Program-made: the position numbers and the translations under genes
In this document: positions 7,866 through 16,615 of the stretch, piece after piece
Numbering within the stretch: position 1 is the stretch's first letter
Layout of the letters: every line of letters begins with the position of its first letter
Notes under the pieces: generated by a model
What the model saw: only the letters and a program-made list of their open reading frames with translations
The model's database searches: none
Told to the model about the DNA's origin: nothing
Origin: SZUA-430 sp965227535
GTDB taxonomy: Bacteria > Pseudomonadota > Alphaproteobacteria > Micropepsales > Micropepsaceae
Direction: 5' to 3'
Length of the DNA stretch: 64,000 nucleotides
NCBI GenBank assembly: GCA_965227535.1
Contig: OZ245761.1
Location: forward strand, 1,054,001 to 1,118,000

Positions 7866-8915
7866 ATGGGTGAACCGATCCGCAACCGGTTCGTCGGACT
7901 CGCGATGCTGACCGCACTATGTTTGGCGCCGCCCATCGCCGCAGCTTCGGAGTCGAACCCGCTGCAACAGCTGATCGACCAGGCTGAGCCGGGAACCATG
8001 GTGACCGTTCCACCGGGCCTGTATGAGGCAGGGGCCAGGATCACCAAGTCGATCACCCTTCGCATGAAAGGCGCTTTCGTCCGCGGCAACGTCGACGGCA
8101 AAGGGGTGATCAGCATCGACGTCGATGGCGGCCGCGTCGTCATCGAGGACTTCACCGCAACCGACGGAATCGGCTGTTCCGGCCGCAACTGCGCCGGCAT
8201 CAAGGTCGAGGGGCGCGATTTTCACGTAACGCTTCGGCGCGCGCATATCGCTAATCAGGTCATGGGCATCCTGACGAGCAACGACGGCGGTACGTTGGTG
8301 ATCGAAGACAGCCTGATCGAAGAGGAAGGACATCCAAACAGCGCGTTGTCGCACCTCGTCTATGCCGGAGAGATCGACCGGCTCGTGATCCGCAACTCGA
8401 CGCTCAGCCGGTCACGTTATCTTGGCCATTTGCTCAAGAGTAGGGCCCGCGAGACGATGGTGGAACACAGCCGTCTCCTCGGGCTCGACGGCCGGCATAG
8501 CCGATCGATCGACCTCCCCTGCGGTGGTCTCCTGATCTTGCGCGCATCGGTGATCCAGCACGGCCGGTTCAGCGACAATGCCGATCTCATCGGCATCGGA
8601 GGGGAACCGAAGAACTGCAAGCCCATGCGTCCCGGTGATGCCATCCTTGAGAACAATTGGATCGTTTCCGACCACCGTCCGGTCTCCTCTGACACGACGA
8701 AGCCGCCACCGCGGAACACGCTGTTCAACTGGTGGTCGCCCGGTGCGAACAGACTGCAGGCGACCAACAACCGGATCGTCAACATCGAACGATGGCAGGG
8801 GGACGATGGGTCGTGGACCGTGCCCGCTCTATCGCCCGAAAATGCGGTTTTCGTCGACCGCACCGCTGCCGGTCTCGGCCCGCTTGAAGTCCCGCCGCTA
8901 CCACCCGCGCAATAA
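7866..8915 (+). CDS. Secreted right-handed beta-helix (pectate-lyase-like fold) protein
   Basis: About 349 residues. The ATG at 7866 follows TGAGG at a spacing of about seven; an upstream GTG would only add four residues. The N-terminus is a signal peptide (FVGLAMLTALCLAPPIAAA). The body is a series of short strands typical of parallel beta-helix repeats (VVIEDFTA, FHVTLRRAHIAN, LVIEDSLIEE, RLVIRNSTL, LEATNNRI-like coils), with CSGRNC as a possible disulfide. No catalytic lyase or hydrolase motif is recognisable, so the role could be polysaccharide binding or degradation. The gene starts 39 bases after the tRNA fragment, so its promoter lies in or next to the remnant island. Confidence 0.8.
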   Translation: MGEPIRNRFVGLAMLTALCLAPPIAAASESNPLQQLIDQAEPGTMVTVPPGLYEAGARITKSITLRMKGAFVRGNVDGKGVISIDVDGGRVVIEDFTATDGIGCSGRNCAGIKVEGRDFHVTLRRAHIANQVMGILTSNDGGTLVIEDSLIEEEGHPNSALSHLVYAGEIDRLVIRNSTLSRSRYLGHLLKSRARETMVEHSRLLGLDGRHSRSIDLPCGGLLILRASVIQHGRFSDNADLIGIGGEPKNCKPMRPGDAILENNWIVSDHRPVSSDTTKPPPRNTLFNWWSPGANRLQATNNRIVNIERWQGDDGSWTVPALSPENAVFVDRTAAGLGPLEVPPLPPAQ

Positions 8916-8960
8916 GCGTTCTCACTTGCGCGACCCGTCGAAAATTGCCATCGAATTGGC

Positions 8961-9695
8961 ATGAGCCAGACCGCGCCCGAGCCAAAGCTGCAGATCCGCA
9001 TCGTACCGGTCACGCCGCTGCAGCAAAATTGCTCGCTCATCTGGGACACGGCGACGAAGCACGCCGCGTTCGTCGATCCGGGCGGCGACATCGACAAGTT
9101 GCTCGGCGCCCTCAGTCACTTCGGCCTCACGCTGAAACGCATCTGGCTCACGCACGGCCACCTTGACCACGCCGGCGCCGCCGCCGACCTGCGCGCACGC
9201 ACTGGCGTCGCGATCGAGGGGCCGCACCGGGACGACCAATTCTGGCTGGACCAGATCGAAGATGGTTCACGCCGCTACGGCATCACAGGCGGCCGCAACG
9301 TCACGCCGGACCGCTACCTCGAGGACGGGGACACGTTGGAGCTTGAAGGCGTGAAGTTCGACGTCGCCCACACGCCGGGCCACACCCCCGGCCACGTCGT
9401 GATCCACAACAGGGCGGCCAGGATCGCCTTTGTCGGCGACGTGCTCTTCGCAGGCTCGATCGGCCGCACCGACTTCCCCCGCGGCAACCACCAGCAACTG
9501 ATCGACTCGATTACGAGCAAACTCTGGCCGTTGGGCGACGACATGACCTTTGTCCCCGGCCACGGCTCGACGTCGACTTTCGGCCGTGAGCGCCAAACCA
9601 ACCCGTTCGTGGCGGACAGCTTGACGGGATACGCCGGCGCACAGAAGACCGCGCCGAACGACTTCGATCAGAAGACATCCAAGCGCTACACCTGA
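8961..9695 (+). CDS. Metallo-beta-lactamase-fold hydrolase, glyoxalase II/YcbL-like
   Basis: A cytoplasmic enzyme of 244 residues. It carries the binuclear zinc signature THGHLDH, followed by the metal ligands in HTPGHTPGHV and GDVLFAGSIGRTDFP, and a late GHGSTSTFGRE histidine. The TPLQQNCSLIWD opening and the short C-terminus match YcbL-type proteins, which hydrolyse S-lactoylglutathione slowly and lack the full glutathione-binding helical domain of GloB. It stands alone on the plus strand, with 45 bases to the previous gene. Confidence 0.9.
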   Translation: MSQTAPEPKLQIRIVPVTPLQQNCSLIWDTATKHAAFVDPGGDIDKLLGALSHFGLTLKRIWLTHGHLDHAGAAADLRARTGVAIEGPHRDDQFWLDQIEDGSRRYGITGGRNVTPDRYLEDGDTLELEGVKFDVAHTPGHTPGHVVIHNRAARIAFVGDVLFAGSIGRTDFPRGNHQQLIDSITSKLWPLGDDMTFVPGHGSTSTFGRERQTNPFVADSLTGYAGAQKTAPNDFDQKTSKRYT

Positions 9696-9699
9696 GCTC

Positions 9700-9795
9700 A
9701 AGGCAGCGGGTACGCCCTTGCTGACCAAGTTCCGCTTCACCGCATCCGCTCGGCCTTCGGACAGCTTCAGCGGATCTCTCGGAAACCAGCTGGCA
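9700..9795 (-). pseudogene. Remnant of an OmpA-family C-terminal domain
   Basis: Between two genes the minus strand reads DPLKLSEGRADAVKRNLVSK followed by GVPAA, close to the LSERRAEAVKxYLVxxGV signature of OmpA/MotB peptidoglycan-binding domains. There is no start codon, the rest of the domain is missing and stops flank it. It looks like a fragment left after deletion of a larger gene. Confidence 0.5.
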
Positions 9796-9805
9796 ACACG
9801 ATGAT

Positions 9806-11047
9806 TTAGTGGAGTGCAGCCTCCAATGCGTGCGCATCAAAAACTTCCGCAGGCACGTTCTCCGGCCCGATCAGTGTCGCCAGCGCAAGTCCCGTGATCA
9901 TCGGATCGACCATGAACTTCCCGCGAAGACGTTCGCGCCGCACACGCCCCGCCGCGTCGAACTCGCAGTCGCGCACCGCCGGCAACCGCCCGGACAAGCG
10001 CAGACGCCGCATCCGCTCACGCCGTTCATCCGCGTACGGCTTAAGTGCCGCCGGCGACCAATCGTTGCCGCCGTTCAAGATGTCGCTCAAGACGCGCACG
10101 TCGCGATGCGAAACCGAAAGCCCCTGCCCGATCGTCGGATCGTTGTGTCCGGCCGCGTCACCGATCGCGACGACGCCGGGCCCGGCGGGAACGTCGATCC
10201 ACGTGTCGTTGTTCGGATAAACGAAGCAGTGGCTGGCTGGCTTCGAGTCCGCGATCGCCGCGCCGTCATCCGGCAAACACGCAAGCCGAAACCCTTCGAC
10301 GAACCGCTGTGGCGCATCTTCACCCATAAAGCGCGCCTTTTGGTCCAACGCCACGCCCTGATAGAGCCGCGCCTTGCCGTCGCCTTGCGGAAAGATGAAA
10401 TAGTTCACGTCGCCCGCAACGCCGATCGACTGCAGATCGTCCGGCCATCCATGCGCGTTCTCGACGAGCATCCCTGAGAACCAATGATGCGGCGGATCGC
10501 TTTCGACCTTGAACCCCATCTGCTGCACCGTCTTGCCGTGCCGTCCATCGGCGGCAACGACGAGACGCGGCTTGATCTCGTGCGCGACACCTTGATGCTC
10601 GAACGTCACCGTCGGTCGCGCACCTGGCGTCACCTGTGTCTTGCGCACGCCGCGCACAAACCGCGCGCCCGCGGCAACCGCGGCATCGTCGAGAATCTGA
10701 CAGAGCCGCGGATGTCCGATCGTCAACGGACCAAGGCCGCCCGGGACCACCGCCTCGAACGCCAGAGCCTTCGCCTCGGCCTCATCGCGCGAAACATCCT
10801 CGTCGTAACTGATGTGCCGCTTCAGGTGATGCGCGCCGTGCGTACGATAGAGGTCATAGAGGCCAAGCCGCTGCGCCTCGATCACGCCCCACGGCGCCAA
10901 CCACTCGCCGCGCACGACGTCGCGATGCTGCTCGGTGATCTCGAGCATCAGCACCGAATGCCCGGCGCGCGCCATGACCGTGGACAACGCCGCGCCGGCG
11001 ATCCCGCCGCCGATCACAACGATGTCCGGCGTCTCGATGTTGCTCAT
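9806..11047 (-). CDS. FAD-dependent monooxygenase (UbiH/PHBH-like, group A)
   Basis: A flavoprotein of 413 residues. The N-terminal Rossmann motif is IVVIGGGIAGAALSTVMARAG, the middle DG motif is VVAADGRHG, and the C-terminal FAD ribityl motif is AIGDAAGHNDPTIGQGLSVSHRD. This triad defines class A single-component hydroxylases and related halogenases or dehydrogenases. An NADPH-dependent aromatic or isoprenoid hydroxylation is likely; the substrate cannot be read. The unusually basic segment near residue 350 (ERRERMRRLRLSGRL) is noted. No pathway neighbours are present. The ATG is preceded by GAGGAGAACCGCC. Confidence 0.85.
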   Translation of the reverse strand: MSNIETPDIVVIGGGIAGAALSTVMARAGHSVLMLEITEQHRDVVRGEWLAPWGVIEAQRLGLYDLYRTHGAHHLKRHISYDEDVSRDEAEAKALAFEAVVPGGLGPLTIGHPRLCQILDDAAVAAGARFVRGVRKTQVTPGARPTVTFEHQGVAHEIKPRLVVAADGRHGKTVQQMGFKVESDPPHHWFSGMLVENAHGWPDDLQSIGVAGDVNYFIFPQGDGKARLYQGVALDQKARFMGEDAPQRFVEGFRLACLPDDGAAIADSKPASHCFVYPNNDTWIDVPAGPGVVAIGDAAGHNDPTIGQGLSVSHRDVRVLSDILNGGNDWSPAALKPYADERRERMRRLRLSGRLPAVRDCEFDAAGRVRRERLRGKFMVDPMITGLALATLIGPENVPAEVFDAHALEAALH

Positions 11048-11228
11048 GGCGGTTCTCCTCGGGGCACAACGTTAGCGAGCGACTTTACCTTAAGATGGAC
11101 ATTTCAGCGCAACGCGTCGCAGCTTCCGTCTCTGTGGCCTTCGCGTAGCAGACAAACGGTAGGCCTTGGGCCTATTCTTCCGTCGAGTTGAACCCAAAGC
11201 GGCGCACGTGTTGGAAAGCCTTCCGGCA

Positions 11229-11612
11229 ATGACGGCATGGCGGCGGTATGCGGCGATTTTCGCCCTGACCGCGATCCTCATGCGCGCGTTCGTGCCGCTG
11301 GGCTGGATGCCCAACACCGCGCAAGGCACCGCCTTTGAGGTCGTGGTTTGCACGCTCTCCGGCCAAAAACACATCGCATTGGACGCCAACGGCGATCCCC
11401 TCTCCGATCAGCAAAAGGACACCGGGGATAGTGCGCCCTGCGCCTTCGCGACGGCCGCCAATCTGGCGCCGCCCACATCCGCAGTCCCTATCGTCTTTGT
11501 ACTTAGCGAGACCTATCTATCGGCGGCGATCACCGACATCGCGTCGCCACGCCAAAGCACTCGTACCGCTTGGCAAAGCCGCGCGCCCCCACGCGCTATG
11601 AGCGTCATCTAA
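11229..11612 (+). CDS. DUF2946-like small envelope protein
   Basis: About 127 residues when started at MTAWRRYAAIFALTAILMRA. The hydrophobic N-terminus with FVPLGWMP and the later Cys residues (VVVCTLSG, SAPCAFA) match, by memory, DUF2946 proteins, which sit beside TonB-dependent copper or metal receptors. It precedes a TonB-dependent receptor by about 120 bases on the same strand and is probably co-transcribed. Function unknown; a metal-handling role is inferred from context. Confidence 0.6.
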   Translation: MTAWRRYAAIFALTAILMRAFVPLGWMPNTAQGTAFEVVVCTLSGQKHIALDANGDPLSDQQKDTGDSAPCAFATAANLAPPTSAVPIVFVLSETYLSAAITDIASPRQSTRTAWQSRAPPRAMSVI

Positions 11613-11733
11613 GAGCCGCTCGCCGCTCGCGACCATCGCGAGCGCAATCCGAAACAATCGACGCAACGACTGCGCGGCACCCTTTGAAGGGGCGGCTGCC
11701 GGTCCACGCGATGACTCCCAGGGGATGGGGCCA

Positions 11734-14052
11734 ATGCAGAAGTTACGGGCGCTCAGCGCCACACACGCCCTCGCGGCGCTGTCGATCCTTGCCGCCAACA
11801 ACGCCGTCGCCGACCCTGTCAAAGGCACGGAAACCGCGTTCATCGATAAGGTGACGGTCACCGGCAAACGCGAAAAGGTTCAGGAACAACGTCCAACCAC
11901 GACGGAAACAAAAACCGCGGAGGAGATCGAGGAGACGACCAACGTCGTCAACGCCGAAGACTCTCTGCGTTACTTCCCGAACATCTTCGTCCGCAAGCGC
12001 CACGTCGGCGACACCCAAGCCCCGATCACCACCCGCACGTCAGGCGTCGGCGCCAGCGCGCGCAGCTTGATCTACGCCGACGGCGTGTTGCTCTCGGCGC
12101 TCATCGGCAACAACAACTCCAACGCCTCACCCAAATGGGGCATGGTCTCGCCTGAGGAAATCGCCAGCGTCGACGTCCTCTACGGCCCCTTCTCGGCCGC
12201 CTATGCCGGCAACTCGATCGGCGCCGTCGTCGAGATCCAAACCCGCATGCCAGACGACCTGGAAGGCGCGGTCAGCGCCGTCGGCAGCCTCCAGCACTTC
12301 GAACAATACGGTACGAAGGACGACTTCGGCGCACATCAGTTCAGCGCGACGGTCGGCGACCGCTTCGGCGATGTCTCCTTCTGGCTCGGCGCCACCTACA
12401 CCGACAGCGACAGCCAGCCGCTCACCTACGTGACGGCAACCCGCCCCGCCTCGCCCAGCGCCGCCGGCACGCCGCTAACCGGCGCCTTCGCCGACGTCAA
12501 CCGCACCGGCGCACCCATCGTGGTACTCGGCGCCGGCGGCTTCGAGCATCAGCAGCAGACGAACCTCAAAGCCAAAGTCGCCTGGGACATCACGTCCGAC
12601 ACGACGCTCGCTTACTCGGCCGGCCGCTTCGGCAACGACACGGAGTCCACCGCGGAGAGCTACCTGCGCAACGGCGCCGGCCAAACGATCTTCTCCGGCG
12701 GTCCCTTCAACATCGGCGGCTATTCCTACGCCAGCATCGCCGCCAGCGCCTTCTCGAACGGCGTCTACCTCTACGACGAGACGCAGTGGATGCACTCGGC
12801 GGTCCTCACCAACAAAGGCGACGACACGTTCGACTGGCGCATCGTCGCCAGCACCTACGACTACGACGAGAGCGTCCAGCGCATTCCCTCAACGGCACTC
12901 CCGGCGGCGCAAACAAGCGGCGCTGGTTCGATCACACGCTTCGACGGCACCGGCTGGAGCACGCTCGACGCGAAGGGCATCTTCCGCCCGGCGGGCGTCG
13001 AAGGCGCACACGAAATCAGCTTCGGCGCGCACGGCGACGCATACGAACTCGCGAACCGCCGCTACAACACGACGAACTGGATATCGGGCAGCGAAGGCGC
13101 ACTCGCCAGCGCAGCACTCGGCAAAACGCAAACCATCGCACTGTGGGCTCAAGAGGCCTGGCGCATCGATCCAGACCTGCAACTGATTGCCGGCCTGCGC
13201 TGGGAATCCTGGGAAGCGCGCGACGGCTTGAACTACTCACTCTCGCCCGCGCTCAACGTCAGCCAGCCCCAACGCGACGACGAAGGCTTCTCGCCGAAGG
13301 CGTCGCTGCAATGGACCTTCGCGCCGGAATGGAGCGCCCGCGTCTCGATCGGCCGCGCCTACCGCTTCCCGACCGTCGGCGAACTCTACCAAGCGATCAC
13401 CACCGGCGCGACGCTCACCGTGCCGAACCCGAACCTGCGCCCCGAACGCGCGCTGTCGACGGAATGGACCGTCGAGCACAATCTGGAAAAGGGCAACGTC
13501 CGCCTGTCGTTCTTCACCGAAGACATCGACGACGCGCTCATCTCGCAAACCGCCCCGCTCGTTGTCGGCTCGACCACGCTCTTCAACTACGTCCAGAACA
13601 TCGACAAAGTCCGCAGCCGCGGCGTCGAACTCGTCGCCACCCACGACGACGTCTTGATCGAAGGCCTGTCGCTCTCCGGCAGCGTCACCTACGTCGATCC
13701 CGAGATCGTGAAAGACATCGCCTTCCCTGCGGCGGAAGGAAAACAAATCCCGCAAGTGCCGAACTGGCGCGCGACGGTCGTCGCCACCTACCGCCCCGAT
13801 CAGCAATGGTCCGTGACGTTCGCCGGCCGCTACAGCGACCGCGTCTATGCCACAATCGACAACGTTGACGTCGTCACGCACACATACCAGGGCTTCGACG
13901 ACTACCTCGTCTTCGACGCCCGCGTTGCCTACGACGTCGACGAACATTGGACGGCGGCAGTCGGCGTCGAGAACCTGGGCGCGGACGACTACATCCTCTT
14001 CCACCCCTTCCCGCAGCGCACGGCGACCGCCGAACTCAAGTATCATTTCTGA
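11734..14052 (+). CDS. TonB-dependent outer-membrane receptor
   Basis: About 772 residues. ATG 11734 is preferred over the ATG nine bases upstream because the GGGG ribosome-binding stretch then has room. A signal peptide (ANNAVA) is followed by a TonB-box-like IDKVTVTGKR, a plug domain (AEDSLRYFPNIFVRKRHVGD; VDVLYGPFSAAYAGNSIGAVV) and a 22-strand barrel ending in the typical aromatic TAELKYHF. Four bases separate it from a PepSY membrane protein, so they form an operon. Together with the DUF2946-like gene this suggests uptake of a metal chelate (siderophore-iron or copper). No Fur box was identified. Confidence 0.93.
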   Translation: MQKLRALSATHALAALSILAANNAVADPVKGTETAFIDKVTVTGKREKVQEQRPTTTETKTAEEIEETTNVVNAEDSLRYFPNIFVRKRHVGDTQAPITTRTSGVGASARSLIYADGVLLSALIGNNNSNASPKWGMVSPEEIASVDVLYGPFSAAYAGNSIGAVVEIQTRMPDDLEGAVSAVGSLQHFEQYGTKDDFGAHQFSATVGDRFGDVSFWLGATYTDSDSQPLTYVTATRPASPSAAGTPLTGAFADVNRTGAPIVVLGAGGFEHQQQTNLKAKVAWDITSDTTLAYSAGRFGNDTESTAESYLRNGAGQTIFSGGPFNIGGYSYASIAASAFSNGVYLYDETQWMHSAVLTNKGDDTFDWRIVASTYDYDESVQRIPSTALPAAQTSGAGSITRFDGTGWSTLDAKGIFRPAGVEGAHEISFGAHGDAYELANRRYNTTNWISGSEGALASAALGKTQTIALWAQEAWRIDPDLQLIAGLRWESWEARDGLNYSLSPALNVSQPQRDDEGFSPKASLQWTFAPEWSARVSIGRAYRFPTVGELYQAITTGATLTVPNPNLRPERALSTEWTVEHNLEKGNVRLSFFTEDIDDALISQTAPLVVGSTTLFNYVQNIDKVRSRGVELVATHDDVLIEGLSLSGSVTYVDPEIVKDIAFPAAEGKQIPQVPNWRATVVATYRPDQQWSVTFAGRYSDRVYATIDNVDVVTHTYQGFDDYLVFDARVAYDVDEHWTAAVGVENLGADDYILFHPFPQRTATAELKYHF

Positions 14053-14056
14053 TCCG

Positions 14057-15418
14057 ATGCGCACGCCCGACCTCACCCCCGCGCGCAGACCCTGGCCCGA
14101 CTACGCCGCCGTCTGGCGCTGGCATTTCTACGCGGGCTTGCTCTGCATCCCGTTCGTCCTCTGGCTCTCGATCACAGGCTCGATCTATGTCTTCAAACCG
14201 CAGGTCGAAGCCTGGATCGACGCGCCCTACGACAACCTCGCGCTGACCGGACATCCCGCCAGCGCACAAGCGCAAGTGACGGCAGCGCTCGCCGCCGTCC
14301 CCGGCGCGAGTTTCAGCACCTACGAACTTCCGCAAACGCCGTCGTCGGCACCGCGCATAATCCTGCGCAAGGGCGACGATCTCTTTCGCGTCTACCTCAA
14401 CCCGGAAACGCGGCAGGTGCTGAACGTCGTCAACGAAGACGACCGCCTGATGAAGCAGATATCGTTCCTCCACGGCGAACTCGCCATCGGCGACCGCGGC
14501 TCGCTGATCGTCGAGACGGCCGCCTGTTGGGCGATCGTGATGATCCTGACCGGCATTTTCCTCTGGTGGCCGCGTACGATGACGGGGCTTGCGGGCGTCC
14601 TCTTCCCGCGCCTCACCAGCGGCAAGCGCCTCTTCTGGCGCGACCTGCACGCCGTCACCGGCATCTGGGTCTGCGCCCTCGCCCTCTTCCTGCTGTTCAC
14701 GGGCTTGCCGTGGGCCAAGAACTGGGGCGCCTACCTCAAAGAAATCCGCACCATCACCAACACGGCCGAAGGCCCGCAGGATTGGACGACGGGCCGCTCA
14801 TCCGAAATCGCAGAGCGCCGCGCAAGCGACCAAAGCGAACTCCACGCCGGTCACGATCACGGCGCGATGATTTCCGCCGCGCCGACCTACGCACCGCTCG
14901 ACCGCCTCGTCCCGCTCGCTGCGACGCTGAACCTCGCACCGCCCGTCCTGATCGCGCCGGCGAAGACAGGTCCCTATTGGATCGCGAAATCTGACGCCCA
15001 GAACCGCATGCTGCGCGCCACCATAGAGCTCGATCCCGCCACCGCCACGGTCGTCGGCCGCCGCGACTTCGGCGAACGCCACCCGATCGACCAAGTCATC
15101 GGCATCGGCATCTCAGCCCACGAAGGCCAACTCTTCGGCTGGTTCAATCAGGCTCTAAGCCTCACCGCAGCCCTCGGTCTCATCACCCTCGGCGTCAGCG
15201 CCATCGTCCTCTGGTTCCGCCGCCGCCCCCAAGGCGTCCTCGGCGCACCCACGGCAACATCGCGCCCGCGCCTTGCGCCAACATTGATCGCGACGATCGT
15301 CGTGCTCGCGATCCTCTTCCCGCTCTTCGGCGCGTCGCTGGCGATCGTTCTCATCGTCGAGCGCCTGATCCTGAAGCGCATCGCGCCTGCGCGCCTGTGG
15401 CTAGGCCTGAGCACATAA
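14057..15418 (+). CDS. PepSY-TM domain inner-membrane protein (putative metal-chelate reductase)
   Basis: About 453 residues starting MRTPDLTPARRPWPDYAAVWRW. The first helix (FYAGLLCIPFVLWLSITGSIYVF) is the PepSY_TM hallmark. Further helices lie near IVMILTGIFLWWP, VCALALFLLFTGLPW and the C-terminus, with periplasmic PepSY repeats between. A His-rich stretch HAGHDHGAM in the large loop may bind metal. Relatives such as FoxB-type proteins reduce ferrisiderophores in the inner membrane. The gene begins four bases after the TonB-dependent receptor stop, so the product is very likely its transport partner. Confidence 0.88.
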   Translation: MRTPDLTPARRPWPDYAAVWRWHFYAGLLCIPFVLWLSITGSIYVFKPQVEAWIDAPYDNLALTGHPASAQAQVTAALAAVPGASFSTYELPQTPSSAPRIILRKGDDLFRVYLNPETRQVLNVVNEDDRLMKQISFLHGELAIGDRGSLIVETAACWAIVMILTGIFLWWPRTMTGLAGVLFPRLTSGKRLFWRDLHAVTGIWVCALALFLLFTGLPWAKNWGAYLKEIRTITNTAEGPQDWTTGRSSEIAERRASDQSELHAGHDHGAMISAAPTYAPLDRLVPLAATLNLAPPVLIAPAKTGPYWIAKSDAQNRMLRATIELDPATATVVGRRDFGERHPIDQVIGIGISAHEGQLFGWFNQALSLTAALGLITLGVSAIVLWFRRRPQGVLGAPTATSRPRLAPTLIATIVVLAILFPLFGASLAIVLIVERLILKRIAPARLWLGLST

Positions 15419-15449
15419 AAAATGCGGCGGCCCGCAAGGACCGCCGCAT
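15416..15449 (-). terminator. Rho-independent terminator for the RcnB-domain gene
   Basis: Read on the minus strand, ATGCGGCGG and CCGCCGCAT form a perfect 9-bp stem around a 10-base loop and are followed by a run of six T. It lies 22 bases after the stop of the minus-strand gene at 15471. It may also act on the convergent PepSY gene. Confidence 0.8.
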
Positions 15450-15470
15450 ACACATGCACTCATTGAGACG

Positions 15471-16433
15471 CTAGCTGATGAACACCCAAGCGCCGTTCGG
15501 CTGACGGCACGCCTGACCGCGCACCTGACGGCGGTTCGGATAGAACGTGACGTTCTGGTAGTTCGCACACGCGAAGCCGTCCTGATCGTAGTAGTAGCTG
15601 CGCACGCGGAACTCGCCGCGCCGGCCGTTGCGCGGATTGCTCCAGCGATAGACCGTCCCGGCCCGCCCGCTGTTCAAGGCGCTGTAATACGACTTGTAGG
15701 CATAACCGCGATCCTCGCAGTCCATGTCACGCGTCAGCGTCGCGCCCAGTGCGCCGCCGATGATCACGCCGGCGACGGTCGACCCGCCGTCGTTGCCCAC
15801 CGCGCGGCCCAGCAACCCACCGATGATGCCGCCCGCGATGACGCCGGCCGGATCCGGACGATCGCGGCATTCGCTGTAATAGACGTCGTCGTTATAGGTG
15901 TACGAACGCGAATAACGGCGGCGCCAGTTGTTCTCGCGGTCGTCGCGGAAGCGCGTTTCGCGGATTTCGCCGTTGCGCTGCGAGACCAGGAAACAATTCC
16001 CGTCGGGCTGACAGATCCACTGATAGCCACGCGGCGGCTGGCGCAAATTGTTGCGGCGCCAATCCGTCACGACATAACGCTTGTCGCGATACTGCGCCGG
16101 CACGCGCTCACCCCTCGACCAGCGGCGGCCGTCACGGTTGAATCCAGGACGTTCAGACGTGGCACCGGGAGGCGGCGCTGCAGCCGGACGATCGGCATCC
16201 GGTCCACCCGGAACGCGCGGTGTAGGTTGACCCGGCTGGCCAGGCTGCCCGTCGCCGCGATCACCGCGGTCGCCGTCGGGTCGCTGACCTGGCTGCTGAC
16301 CGGCAGGACACGCGGGCTGACCGGGCTGCCCACAATTCGGCTGACCGGGCTGACCTTGACCACCCGGCTGCGCAATCGCCGCCGTGCCGCTCATCAGCGA
16401 CAAGGCAATAACCAAAGCTGTGACGCGTTTCAT
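15471..16433 (-). CDS. Secreted RcnB-type / glycine-zipper surface-antigen protein
   Basis: 320 residues. After the signal peptide (SGTAAIAQ) comes a low-complexity Gly/Pro/Gln region rich in GQPGQP repeats (residues about 22-95). An RcnB-like segment follows (RVPAQYRDKRYVVTDWRRNN, PPRGYQWI), then a glycine-zipper 2TM segment (AGVIAGGIIGGLLGRAVG, VAGVIIGGALGATLTRDMDC) and a C-terminal 17-kDa-surface-antigen-like domain with several Cys and Tyr residues. Such proteins sit in the periplasm or outer membrane. RcnB in E. coli modulates nickel/cobalt efflux, but most alphaproteobacterial members have no assigned role. It is a single gene with its own terminator. Confidence 0.78.
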   Translation of the reverse strand: MKRVTALVIALSLMSGTAAIAQPGGQGQPGQPNCGQPGQPACPAGQQPGQRPDGDRGDRGDGQPGQPGQPTPRVPGGPDADRPAAAPPPGATSERPGFNRDGRRWSRGERVPAQYRDKRYVVTDWRRNNLRQPPRGYQWICQPDGNCFLVSQRNGEIRETRFRDDRENNWRRRYSRSYTYNDDVYYSECRDRPDPAGVIAGGIIGGLLGRAVGNDGGSTVAGVIIGGALGATLTRDMDCEDRGYAYKSYYSALNSGRAGTVYRWSNPRNGRRGEFRVRSYYYDQDGFACANYQNVTFYPNRRQVRGQACRQPNGAWVFIS

Positions 16434-16574
16434 CCGTCGTTCGCCTATTTTTGTTGAAGGAACTCACAGCGCTAAACGCGCTCGCGATCGTTTGGTGCCA
16501 CAGCGATCGGGCACTGCGTCGAATTGGCCGGCGCAAATCAGGCGCGCGTTACACGTCGCGACAAACGGAACGAA

Positions 16575-16608
16575 AGCGCCTCGCTCTCATGGGAGAGAAC
16601 GAGGCGCT
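16575..16608 (-). terminator. Hairpin terminator after the NTF2-like lipoprotein gene
   Basis: AGCGCCTCG and CGAGGCGCT form a 9-bp stem, extended inside by CTCTC/GAGAG. On the minus strand it is followed by a T-rich stretch (CTTTCGTTCCGTTT). It starts eight bases beyond the stop at 16616. Confidence 0.7.
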
Positions 16609-16615
16609 GAACGGC

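Noticed and set aside
12786..13868. 360-residue plus-strand frame within the TonB receptor
   Set aside because: Arg/His-rich shadow of the receptor frame, which shows the expected plug and barrel motifs.
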